This document shows positions 19,205-28,361 of a stretch of DNA of 64,000 bases, in pieces. The stretch spans positions 7,750,001 to 7,814,000 of the forward strand of contig OX442322.1 in assembly GCA_949358305.1 (NCBI GenBank). Direction: 5' to 3'. The position numbers and the translations under genes are program-made. Numbering within the stretch: the stretch's first letter is position 1; each line of letters begins with the position of its first letter. This stretch comes from Strigamia acuminata. Its lineage: Eukaryota > Arthropoda > Chilopoda > Geophilomorpha > Linotaeniidae. The notes beneath the pieces were generated by a model, which saw only the letters and a program-made list of their open reading frames with translations, was not told the DNA's origin and did no database searches.

Positions 19205-20115
19205 GGCTACTGTGTATAATTTTTTTCCTTTATCGCCGAAAATTTTCGCGAATTTCGCGAATTTTCGCGGCGATTTGTGTTTTTTCAGTTTACGACGATC
19301 CCCGGGCCTATTTTCGCGTTTCCAGACATCGGCGACGTATCACCGACGTCCAGACACGCCGAGTATCGTTCACCACACGATTCTACGTTAATTTTCGTCC
19401 GAAATCTCGCGGTCTCGCGGATTTTGCGACGAATTTTCAATTTATTTTCAGTTTTCAACGGATTTTCGTCCCGACGACGATTTTTTCGACGATTTCTCAA
19501 CGGAAACGAGACGTTTCTCGCTATATACACCCCGGCGTGTATATAGTATCGACGAATTCACGACGATTTATTTATTTTCGACGATTTTTGCGTATTTTCG
19601 TGAAGAGCCTCATTTAATGAGAAGAATTTGGATTTTCGAATCCAAATTAGCGCTTTTAACGGGTTTTTCGAGAAAACCCGCTCGTGCCTTTATCACGAGC
19701 TCGCGTGACGTTACGCGAGAGATTCATCACATTTTCGCCTTCCCTGTCGTGAAACTTTGTTATTATAAGATAGATATTAAGGTTTTTGGTTGGGTCATTA
19801 TTAGAATCGCAATAGCCCTTCGGACAAGTCTGTCCACCGCTATTGTTGTATTCTAGAGTGAGGCTGAGCCCTGCGCCACCTAGTATTCCCGCGATCCCAG
19901 GCGATCTCAAAGGACACTAGGGGGACACTCACTCTAGGTTATCAGCTGATTGTAGCATCGGCTCCCAATTTGTGGTTTTCCGCCTCGAAAGTGCGTCGTT
20001 TTGTGATCGTGATTGTGCCATTGGATTGTGAAGTGCCTTCTGTTACGCCTATATCACTCTCTACGTCTTTGTATTTTTTCGCGGTGAGCAAAATCTGCGA
20101 ATTTTTCACGTCGAG
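19205..20115 (+). other. Copia-1a structured 5' leader
   Basis: About 0.9 kb before Gag. It begins with TTCGCGAAT-type repeats (about 19243-19275) and contains a run of hairpins at 19503-19937 (entered separately). The overlapping 60-170 codon frames here are Arg/Phe/Ser-biased products of the TTTTCG and CGACGA repeats and run from LTR into leader, so I do not count them as genes. Confidence 0.75.
19503..19937 (+). ncRNA. Chain of hairpins in the Copia-1a leader RNA
   Basis: Successive stem-loops readable by eye: GAAACG/CGTTTC (19503-19517); CTATATACAC/GTGTATATAG (19521-19546, 10 bp); AATTTGGATT-TTCG-AATCCAAATT (19625-19648, 10 bp with a UUCG tetraloop); CGGGTTTT/AAAACCCG (19660-19680); CTCGTG/CACGAG (19681-19699); CTCGCGT/ACGCGAG (19700-19719); CAATAGC/GCTATTG with inner GGACA/TGTCC (19810-19845); and a long-range CTAGAGTGAG/CTCACTCTAG (19853-19862 with 19928-19937) enclosing CCTAGT/ACTAGG. 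Probably a packaging, dimerisation or translation element; the role is inferred. Copy at 33726-34160. Confidence 0.7.
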
Positions 20116-23100
20116 ATGTCCAAATACGTGGAGCCAACCGTTGGAAAGTGTCCGATGTTAGGAATCAACAACTATGAATCATGGCGTCGTGCCATGTGCA
20201 TGCTCCTAAAGTCAGAAGGCCTCTGGAGACACGTCACCGAGGAAAAAGAGGCCGAATATCTATTGACACTGACCCCGAAAGAGACTGAGAAATACAAATT
20301 AAAAAAGGACAAGGCGTTGGGACATATCTATTGCCACGTGAGCGAGGCGAAACGCTCCACACTGGACAGCGCCAATACCCCGAAAGAAGCTTGGGACATT
20401 TTGTCAAAAATCTTTGCTCCCAGCTCTCTGGCTCGCCAAGCAGCCATGAGATGGCAATTTTTGGGCCTACATCTTCAACCGAACGAAGACATGGTCGATT
20501 TCGTCAGTCGTGTCGATCTCCACGTACGCCAACTCAGGGATATGAAGGAAGAAGTGTCGGACAAGCATCATGCTTACCAGTACTTACATCGTCTACCTTC
20601 AGAATATGCACAGGCCACGTTTGCTATCTATAACTGGCCTGAAGCTAACTTTACGCCGACTAAAGTGTCCGAACAATTGGTTTCTGAATATCTTCGCCTC
20701 AAATCAGTGGGTTTACACAATGTTTCATCATCGGCTCACGCGTCTGCCCAGAACCCACAACAATCTCGACAAGGGTCACGTCCACGTCGTCCATTGTCGC
20801 AAGTCAGATGTTTCAACTGTCAAGAGATGGGACACTATGCTAACAAGTGCCCATACCCGAAGCGTGACGACCGGAATCAACAACCCACGGCGACATTCCA
20901 ACGTTCTCGCAGCAAAAGCAAGAAGCGTGGCAAGAACTCGACTCCCAAACCCGAGGACAATCGCCCGAGAGGAAGCTCTCATCCGGTTTGCAACGCGGTG
21001 TTTTTCGTCAATGCCCCACAGATTGTTGAACATCCTGTTGCCCACCTGATGCAATCCAACGAATGGATAGTCGATTGTGGTGCCACAGACCATGTTTCTC
21101 ACATACGATCGTGGTTTTCCGATTTTGTGAATATTGTCCCTTTTGACATTGAACTGGGCCAAGGAAAATCACAAGTGACTGGTCGAGGAAGTGTTCAACT
21201 ACAAACACGTGTGGACAATTCTCACTGCAATGTGACACTGACGAACGTTCTTTATGCGCCCAATTTTGAGGCGAATTTAATCTCAGTGTCCAAAATTGAT
21301 AAGACCCGTCACCATATTCATATTTTCAATGGAGAAGTCCATATATATGAAACGGACATCACGAGTGCCGTTCTGAAAGCAAAGGAGAAAGGAGGACTTT
21401 ACTACGTGGATGGGTTGTGTACAAATCCAACTGTTGCCACTACGACTTCACCAATGATTCCGCAATCACAGACATTCGTCACAACGGAAGTTGACTTCGT
21501 GAATATTCCGAAGCCGAAAAGGCAGAAGTCATCGCAACAGAACATTTCGGATTTTAGGATTCAGATGCCGCCATTACCTGCGACAGAGGCCCCGACGTCA
21601 ATTTCGGCCGCCATCAATCCTACACCCACAACACAATCTTCACCTGTCCACCTAAACCCTCCAATCCATTCCTATGCTAATGCTCTCCAGCATATCCCCA
21701 GCAGTCCTCCACCCGTCACATCTCCTTCTCCCATCCAATCCGCTGGTAATCCTTCTCAATCACAAAAGAAGGTTATTGCTAATCCTATCCAATTACCGAA
21801 GAAAGCCCTTGCCAACCCTGCTTCCGCCAAAGACGCAACCGGCTTGTGGCATAGTCGCCTTGGGCATTTACACACCAATGCGTTGAAGTTGTTAGCCAAT
21901 AATGACAATGTATATGGACTCGAACCAGCGGAAGTGTCGCAAGAATTGGCGTGCAACGACTGCCGCCTTGCGAAATCCGTCAGAGCTTCTCACAAGCCGG
22001 ATCTACATCCTTCAACATCTCAGCCCCTTGATCTTTTGCATATGGACGTGTGGGGGCCGTATCCGGTAGCCTCGTTTGGGGGCGCTCGCTTCGTTTTCAC
22101 CGTCATCGATGACGCGACGAGGTACACTTGGATCACCCCTTTGGCACAAAAATCCCAAGTTTTCTCGTGCTTCAAGGAGATCGTCGCCAGGGTCGAGCGC
22201 GTTGCGGACACGCGCATCAAAGCTATTCGATCTGACAGAGGCGGCGAATTCATGTCCAATGAATTCCAACAATACTTGAAGGAAAAGGGGATCCAGGGAC
22301 AGCGTACAAATCCGTCAAGTCCCCAAATGAACGGCACGGCCGAAAGAATTAACCGGACAATGGTTGACCACATTAGAGCTGTTATACAAGAGACACAACT
22401 TCCAGAAGGTTTATGGGCTGAACTCGCGGTTAATTTCGCCTACATTAAAAATAGAAGTCCACATTCCCGTTTGAACAACCAAGTGCCATACATACTTTGG
22501 CGTCAGCGTGCTCTTTCTTTGCGCCACCTGAGGAAAATTGGATCCAAGTGCTGGGTGCACTTTACTGCACCGGGACGCAAAAAGCTTGATCCTCGTGCTT
22601 GGGAGGGTTTCCTCGTAGGCTACGCCACAGGCACACGTGGTTACCGCATATGGAATCCTATGGACAATAGCGTAACGGAATCAACTCACGTACGCATTGA
22701 TGAACATCAATCTTATAAAAGGACATTGAGAAGTCAAAATGGTCATCGCAATCAAATTTTCGAGGAACCCGATGTTAGCCAACAACAACATGTGTCATTC
22801 GACGATAACGTCCACTATTTGGATTGGCCAAAAGCCGACACTGACGGGGATTCCTCGAATACATCCGACGACGATGACGATGATGATGATGGAAACGGAT
22901 CAGTTTCGCAATCCATATCCATCCCACTGGTGCATATTTCCCCGCTTAACACACCTGAACGTCAGTTGTTAGATGCATGCGCACTGGCATTACCGGGTTC
23001 TGCGAGTTTGGGACGATCAGCATCATATCCAATCCTTTATCAAGAGGAAGGACCGGATACGGATGAAGATGTTGGGCAGATTGTTGATGAGGCAATTCAA

Positions 23101-25128
23101 CCGGACGCGGCAGAGTTGCAACAGATTCAGTCTCAACACGTCTCACCGGAAACGTCTCAAACTAGTTCTCCTGGTCTTTCACCGCCTGGCTCGCCAACTC
23201 GTTTCGTCACAACGCGCAGAAGAGACGGCCGCAATGTTTTGCAACATATGATGCCAATATTCGATCAAGGAGCTTTATCACCATTGCCTCCTGGCCCTAC
23301 TCATGTTGCAGCACCGTCAGCCGGGAAAACATCTTTCTACTGGCGCTATGTTGGCGGAGATACAGTCTTTAGACGATGGGTTCGAGAGGAACATCTCCGA
23401 AAAGATCAACGCCCCGGATGTATAGACACCGATGTCTATTATTTCCCGGAACCTAACCTCCGATTACGTTCGAGACGGGACGTTGAAGAATTCTGCACGA
23501 TGAATAATCTCCCCTACGATCCAGAACTTTTCTTTTTCGGCAATATGGAGCACACACTGCCCACGATTCCCGGTCCTCGACATGCCGCTCATCTTTGCCG
23601 TACGGAACCATCATCGTACGCGGAAATTCCGAAATTTCAAGATGCTCCGAAATGGCGTGAAGCCATTGGCGAAGAATTGGGAATATTCAAAGAAAGGCAG
23701 ATCTACGTCGAAGTTCCGAGGCCACCCGAGACTACAGTATTAGGCTGTAAATGGATCTTCAAACTGAAGACGGATCTAAGCGGCGAGATAACGCGCTATC
23801 GTGCTCGGCTCGTCGCACAAGGTTTTCGCCAAACCATCGGGGTGGATTACGACGAGGTTTTTAGTCCGGTCGTGAACTTCGTCTTGATCCGGCTATTCTT
23901 CTGTCTTCTGGTCGTCCTCAGAGGATGGAAGGATGCTCACCTCGACGTCAAAAGTGCATACCTGTATGGGGACCTGAAGCACAAGGTATATATGCGTATC
24001 CCCGCAGGTGCAACTTGTTCGAACCCCGCAAACGTCTGGCTGCTTGTTAAATCCCTCTACGGACTTCACCAATCAGGGAGGGAGTGGTACGAAAAGTTGG
24101 ATGGGACGCTTCGAGCTCTCGGTTTTCGGAAGATGCCCGCGTGCAATTGTGTGTACATTTACGGCAATTGTGCCGTTATGTTGGTGTACGTCGATGACAT
24201 CGTACTGTTCTACGCTTCCGACACCGTGTTAACCCGAATCATTCAGCTTATTTCGTCCAAATTCGACATAGTTAATCTTGGTCCCATCACGAGACTATTG
24301 GGCGTCGAGTTCATTCGAGACGCTGGTCGAACCTTCATCACGCAACGCGCCTACATTGCAAAGCTCGTCAAGAAGTTCGAGGTCTCTATCAATCGCCTCG
24401 TGAAGGTCCCCGTCACACCCGGGACAACGCTCGTGAAGGGATCAACCGAAAATCTACCGGACTTTCCTTACCGATCTCTCATCGGTTCACTCTTGTTCCT
24501 CGCGTCGAGAACACGTCCCGACATCTTATTTTCGGTTATTTCGCTAAGCCAATTTAACACCTGTTACGACAAGACGCATATCCGAGCCCTCCTCCAAGTT
24601 CTTCAATATGTGGCCAACACTATCGACTATCGTATCGAGCTTTCGGGTTGTAATTCTAGCCAACTGTGGGCTTTCACGGATGCGTCATGGGCGAGCGAAG
24701 CAGCCACGTCTCTAAGTTTCGGCGGCTATATCAACTTTATCGGAAATGTGCCAATTGGCTGGTGGTGCCGAAAACAGTCAACGGTTGCATGTTCCACCAT
24801 GGAAGCAGAATTTATCGCCCTGGTGGAATGTGTAAAGGAATCCTTCTGGCTCGACAACATTTACACCGAATTTCCGATTCTCGACAGGCAATCCCGACCG
24901 ATCATCTATTCCGACGCTCTCGCGGCTATCCAGTTTACTTCGAATGACGTGGAGAATTCAAAGACCAAGCATATCCGCGTCAAGTATCATTGGCTACGAG
25001 AGTGGTATACGGCGGGATGTTTCGATCTTCACAAAGTATCCGGTGAACAGAACGTTGCGGACATATTTACCAAATGGCTTAGTTCCGAACGTTTGAAGTC
25101 GTTAATCTCCAAGATCTTCCGACTCTGA
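20116..25128 (+). CDS. Copia-1a Gag-Pol polyprotein, intact
   Basis: A 1670-codon frame with Copia domain order (integrase before reverse transcriptase). Gag has one CCHC knuckle, CFNCQEMGHYANKC (232-245). Protease DCGAT is at 320-324, with Cys where Ser or Thr is usual. A proline/serine-rich linker follows. Integrase has the pre-integrase HHCC finger (about 578-616) and core residues in FTVIDD (about 666), DRGGEF (about 708) and NGTAERINR (about 741). A linker with an eight-Asp run precedes reverse transcriptase (about 1178-1420; YVDD 1358-1361) and RNase H (TDASWA about 1520, MEAEF, YSDALAA; ending KHIRVKYHW and FTKWLS). The start ATG follows the leader hairpins. It differs from Copia-1b by one noticed residue, Cys versus Arg, about 46 residues after the knuckle. 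No stop or frameshift is seen. Confidence 0.96.
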   Translation: MSKYVEPTVGKCPMLGINNYESWRRAMCMLLKSEGLWRHVTEEKEAEYLLTLTPKETEKYKLKKDKALGHIYCHVSEAKRSTLDSANTPKEAWDILSKIFAPSSLARQAAMRWQFLGLHLQPNEDMVDFVSRVDLHVRQLRDMKEEVSDKHHAYQYLHRLPSEYAQATFAIYNWPEANFTPTKVSEQLVSEYLRLKSVGLHNVSSSAHASAQNPQQSRQGSRPRRPLSQVRCFNCQEMGHYANKCPYPKRDDRNQQPTATFQRSRSKSKKRGKNSTPKPEDNRPRGSSHPVCNAVFFVNAPQIVEHPVAHLMQSNEWIVDCGATDHVSHIRSWFSDFVNIVPFDIELGQGKSQVTGRGSVQLQTRVDNSHCNVTLTNVLYAPNFEANLISVSKIDKTRHHIHIFNGEVHIYETDITSAVLKAKEKGGLYYVDGLCTNPTVATTTSPMIPQSQTFVTTEVDFVNIPKPKRQKSSQQNISDFRIQMPPLPATEAPTSISAAINPTPTTQSSPVHLNPPIHSYANALQHIPSSPPPVTSPSPIQSAGNPSQSQKKVIANPIQLPKKALANPASAKDATGLWHSRLGHLHTNALKLLANNDNVYGLEPAEVSQELACNDCRLAKSVRASHKPDLHPSTSQPLDLLHMDVWGPYPVASFGGARFVFTVIDDATRYTWITPLAQKSQVFSCFKEIVARVERVADTRIKAIRSDRGGEFMSNEFQQYLKEKGIQGQRTNPSSPQMNGTAERINRTMVDHIRAVIQETQLPEGLWAELAVNFAYIKNRSPHSRLNNQVPYILWRQRALSLRHLRKIGSKCWVHFTAPGRKKLDPRAWEGFLVGYATGTRGYRIWNPMDNSVTESTHVRIDEHQSYKRTLRSQNGHRNQIFEEPDVSQQQHVSFDDNVHYLDWPKADTDGDSSNTSDDDDDDDDGNGSVSQSISIPLVHISPLNTPERQLLDACALALPGSASLGRSASYPILYQEEGPDTDEDVGQIVDEAIQPDAAELQQIQSQHVSPETSQTSSPGLSPPGSPTRFVTTRRRDGRNVLQHMMPIFDQGALSPLPPGPTHVAAPSAGKTSFYWRYVGGDTVFRRWVREEHLRKDQRPGCIDTDVYYFPEPNLRLRSRRDVEEFCTMNNLPYDPELFFFGNMEHTLPTIPGPRHAAHLCRTEPSSYAEIPKFQDAPKWREAIGEELGIFKERQIYVEVPRPPETTVLGCKWIFKLKTDLSGEITRYRARLVAQGFRQTIGVDYDEVFSPVVNFVLIRLFFCLLVVLRGWKDAHLDVKSAYLYGDLKHKVYMRIPAGATCSNPANVWLLVKSLYGLHQSGREWYEKLDGTLRALGFRKMPACNCVYIYGNCAVMLVYVDDIVLFYASDTVLTRIIQLISSKFDIVNLGPITRLLGVEFIRDAGRTFITQRAYIAKLVKKFEVSINRLVKVPVTPGTTLVKGSTENLPDFPYRSLIGSLLFLASRTRPDILFSVISLSQFNTCYDKTHIRALLQVLQYVANTIDYRIELSGCNSSQLWAFTDASWASEAATSLSFGGYINFIGNVPIGWWCRKQSTVACSTMEAEFIALVECVKESFWLDNIYTEFPILDRQSRPIIYSDALAAIQFTSNDVENSKTKHIRVKYHWLREWYTAGCFDLHKVSGEQNVADIFTKWLSSERLKSLISKIFRL

Positions 25129-25347
25129 TTTCACCGTGACTTTCTCGTGACATTCTTTAGTTATTACCCGACATCGAGGATCATCGAGTTCCAGTGGGAA
25201 TATTCGGGCTTTCGTAGTGTTCTTCAATAACAGTACCCGGCTCGATGATTCGACTTTATTATTTTCTCTTTTTCAATCAATTATACACTGTAACTCCAGT
25301 ATCCGTTCATTATTTCCCCTGATCCTATTTCCATCGAAAGGGGGAAT
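25129..25347 (+). promoter_or_regulatory. Copia-1a 3' UTR and polypurine tract
   Basis: The 219 bp after the stop end in GAAAGGGGGAAT (25336-25347) directly before TGTTGG of the 3' LTR. This is a canonical plus-strand primer and contrasts with the pyrimidine-rich BEL junctions. Confidence 0.9.
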
Positions 25348-25904
25348 TGTTGGTCTAAAATGACACAGAATATATCGATGTGATATAGGATCACATATCG
25401 ACCCGTATTATTTATTATCACGATGTAATTATCCATATTATTTTGTATTTGGAATTACTTAACCTCTTTTTCAATGTTTATATCGATTTTATGCATCTGT
25501 GCATGCAGTACCATGCTATGTCTAGCGTTACCTTATGTTTCCCTGTGTTATTACTTCTTGTAATTCCTTTTTCCGACACAAGGTGTCATCCTTGCATGTT
25601 TTTCACCATCCAAGATGGCCGCACACATGTCTGTGTGCTTTCTCATATTTCTCTCCTTCCAAATGGACACAAAATGTAAGATTATGCTTTGTTTTATTAA
25701 ATGTTTATCTTTTTAAGTTGTTTCACTTAAGTTTATAGCACATTTCAGTGCTTTTGAGCGCAGATAAGCGCTATTAGGCCGCGCGCACCGTCTCGGCAAC
25801 TCATACGTCGCCATTACGTCCGTGTCGGAGACACGGCGCCCGATTCATGCTTCCACGCTTCGGTTTACACCGAATTTTGCGCTGCTCTCCTCTGCTACCC
25901 TTCA
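25348..25904 (+). repeat. Copia-1a 3' LTR (557 bp)
   Basis: Same length as the 5' LTR, with two nearby base differences near 25772. The same two differences separate the LTRs of Copia-1b, so they predate the tandem duplication. Confidence 0.95.
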
Positions 25905-26613
25905 GAAACAACTCGAAAATATGCCAGTCTGAAAATTATACACACTAAAGTAAACTTTACAAGGCGATTTTTCAATGACTCGCTTCATTAGGCAAGAGTG
26001 TCTTACGACCCTCGTTGAGCCCTGAAACAGAGCACGCCCCACAAATTAAGACTACCAATATACTGCACACCAAATCGAATCCGACATAACAACCTCGCAA
26101 TGCACATACACTAGCCGAACGAGACAAAACCCCCAAAAACAATCCTAAAACAACTCTAAGCTAACTTAAAACAAATAAACAATTCGAAAAAAAAGAAAAC
26201 ACAAGACTCTTCTCTTCTAGTGTCATTGCGTTGTGTATAACTTCTAGGCTCGCCCGAGATTCAGGGTTCCGATCGTTCCTCCTTCTTTGTACGCCGACTG
26301 CTTAATTTCCGCAACCTTCTTCATTCCGGCCCCGCGACGCCATTGTCCCTTCCGACAGCTCAACCGACGCTTTCGGACCAACCGACCTCCCGCGACGTAT
26401 TTTTCCCAAATCTCTTTCGACTTGATTACCGCCCGACGAGAGACCGCTTGCCGCTTCGCCCTCAACCCATCAGTGCGGGCACTTCTCTGTTGACGCCGGC
26501 CGCTTGCTTTTGCGACCCTGGGACTTCTATTCTCATCTGGTTGCTGGCTCTCTCCTCGTCTACCCGCAATAACCCAGGTTCGAATCCTGGTCACGGCACC
26601 ACAAAAAGGGCTA
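25905..26613 (-). other. TR-D internal region, 5' part, unit 1
   Basis: The segment between Copia-1a and LTR 2, which is the TR-D leader read on the minus strand. It holds the tRNA-His primer site (26564-26601) and a GC-richer stretch (about 26240-26570) underlying a basic ORF. From 25910 to about 26240 it is A-rich and I see no feature. Confidence 0.75.
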
Positions 26614-26876
26614 TGTTGCCAGCAAGCAGTGATTGCTGCAAGAACCGGCAACTCACGCACCTCGTAATAAACATTCGAGCGATCAAATCTTCGCACAGCA
26701 CTTTTAACTACTCGACTCGATTGAAACCATTCTGACATCTGATAACGCATCTCATGTTTTCTGACTTGGCCCTCATTGTCCTCTCCATGTCGACCGAAAC
26801 TCGAGAACCTGGCTTTTGCTCTAAACATGACTGTTGGCGGATATTCGGGCTCGAATATCAATATCGTCTTTCGCAA
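26244..26876 (-). CDS. TR-D leader ORF, Arg/Lys-rich, unknown function
   Basis: A 210-codon frame starting inside LTR 2, reading through the LTR end and primer site into the leader. I recognise no family. The part after the primer site (about residue 95 on) is strongly basic, with many Arg and Lys and no long hydrophobic stretch. The ORF crosses LTR, primer site and leader in the same way as the BEL-B leader ORF, but I see no sequence similarity. It could be a relic of the Gag start, a regulatory upstream ORF, or chance in a GC-rich patch. An identical copy is at 40467-41099. In unit 1 the LTR at 12391 has only a truncated version because its leader is absent. Confidence 0.2.
   Translation of the reverse strand: MRKTILIFEPEYPPTVMFRAKARFSSFGRHGEDNEGQVRKHEMRYQMSEWFQSSRVVKSAVRRFDRSNVYYEVRELPVLAAITACWQHSPFCGAVTRIRTWVIAGRRGESQQPDENRSPRVAKASGRRQQRSARTDGLRAKRQAVSRRAVIKSKEIWEKYVAGGRLVRKRRLSCRKGQWRRGAGMKKVAEIKQSAYKEGGTIGTLNLGRA
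26564..26601 (-). promoter_or_regulatory. TR-D primer binding site for tRNA-His (38 nt), unit 1
   Basis: The plus strand reads like a tRNA 3' half: CCGCAATAACC, then GGTTCGAATCC, then CACGGC and ACCA. On the minus strand it is a primer site 12 nt after LTR 2, identical over 38 nt to the BEL-A site. It fixes TR-D on the minus strand. Confidence 0.87.
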
Positions 26877-28361
26877 ATCAAAGATGGCGTAGATTCGAAT
26901 CTCGCGCTCGTGTGCAAACGAAAAGAAACACTCGTTCTTATTTGCGAACGAAAATAAAACGATGTTTAATCGTTCAAATCAAAACTATAACTGTTCTTAC
27001 AATGTATAAACTCGTGCCACGGACTCTAATAACAATAAACGTCAACACGAGTACACTACTAATAAAATAAACAACAATATATCAAAAACCCAATGTCTCA
27101 AAACGGCCTCCGTACAACAGAACAAAAACGGCCGTTGAGAGTTCAAATTACACCAAAAAACTTATCTTTAATATCGAAAATCGTGCATATAAATAACTCA
27201 AACACTAATGATTATTTAATACAGCGAAATAAATAGAAAGAAGGTGCAAACCCTTAAAAATCTAAAACCTCAATGAACATTGAATGGAAATCTCGAAAAC
27301 CCGAAAACTGCTACATTTCGCCACGAGACGTCGCCTAATCAATGTAAACGGAAACGTAATCTAATCAATCGCAATTCTCGCATCCCGGACTTGGTCACTG
27401 TTTTAATACGAATAAAGAATTCAAATAATGCATCCTCAACACTCCTTGTGCGCATTTAATAAATCTATTGCATAGCACGGAATTAAATTCCCATCTCCCG
27501 CACCAAACCCAATGCTATTCGCGGGCGAGTTATAAAACCCGAACTCGACCGAAAAGATGCACGATGTCTCAAATCACGTGACACCCGACTAAACGATTAA
27601 ATCTTATCCGAAACACAAAACAACGAAGAAATAATCAGCTAATCAATTCGAAATCGTAATAAAATCATACAGTAAAAACTTAATTCGAGCAAATCTTATT
27701 CTGAATCAAATTAACTCTCAACCGAAAACGAGGCTCGTTGTACCAACTGTCTTCTAATGGCGGATCTAGCCGATCAACGCTCCTTGGTGACCAACGAAGC
27801 TTCGCCTCGGCCCAACGCCGAATCATCGGACTTTAATCCACGGTAAATTACAACTAAAACTATTTATTTAATCACTGGAGTGGTTTCTAAACTAATGGAT
27901 TTAAATTTACAGGTACAAACAACATCTTCCCGGGTGCGCTACGAGTTTCGCCAGACCAAACCGCTCGATAAACTGCGACGACTTCGCTTTTCGCTTTGAA
28001 ACCCATCCTCGCCGTTATCGCCTTTAATTAGCGACCCAATGCCTGCCTGTACCGTGTCAGATAAGTCCTCGAAAACTATTCAAACTAACCGGAACCGAAA
28101 TTAAAAACCTTAACTTTTCCTTTGTAGATAAGTCCGATGCCCGAACTTAACACAAGATGGCGCGACACGCCCGAATCTCAAACTACTGGCGAAAATTCTA
28201 CGACTTAAGATTCTGCTGCGATATATTCCGACCAATAAACAAAGATCCGAATAGCTTACGACAAAGGAAAAAACAACATGAATATTCCATCGATTCAGGT
28301 AAAAAAACTGAAGCTCTTTTTTCAACTTAACATTATTTCTGTTGCGTTTCTGCTCGCAACA
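26614..28361 (-). repeat. TR-D LTR 2 (1748 bp, shared middle LTR)
   Basis: Copy of 12391-14138 at an offset of 14,223 bp. It serves as the 3' LTR of one unit and the 5' LTR of the next, as expected for LTR-LTR recombination. Confidence 0.92.

Larger units (their letters stand above)
18628..25904 (+). mobile_element. Copia-1a, complete Ty1/copia element
   Basis: 7277 bp: LTR 18628-19184, initiator-tRNA primer site 19187-19204, structured leader to 20115, 1670-codon polyprotein, 3' UTR with polypurine tract 25336-25347, LTR 25348-25904. The two LTRs differ at two adjacent sites (GGC versus GCT near 19052 and 25772). Inserted in antisense orientation to TR-D. All parts needed for autonomy appear intact. 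Confidence 0.96.

Noticed and set aside
19102-19617. A 171-codon ORF across the Copia-1 LTR and leader (and its copy at 33325-33840)
   Set aside because: Composition is driven by TTTTCG and CGACGA repeats, it overlaps several other open frames on both strands, and it crosses the LTR boundary and primer site. No domain is recognisable.
26564-26601. A tRNA-His gene or tRNA pseudogene (T arm and CCA visible)
   Set aside because: Only the 3' half is present, it includes the CCA that animal tRNA genes do not encode, and it lies 12 nt from an LTR end. It is the TR-D primer site read on the opposite strand. The same applies at 4733-4770 and 40787-40824.
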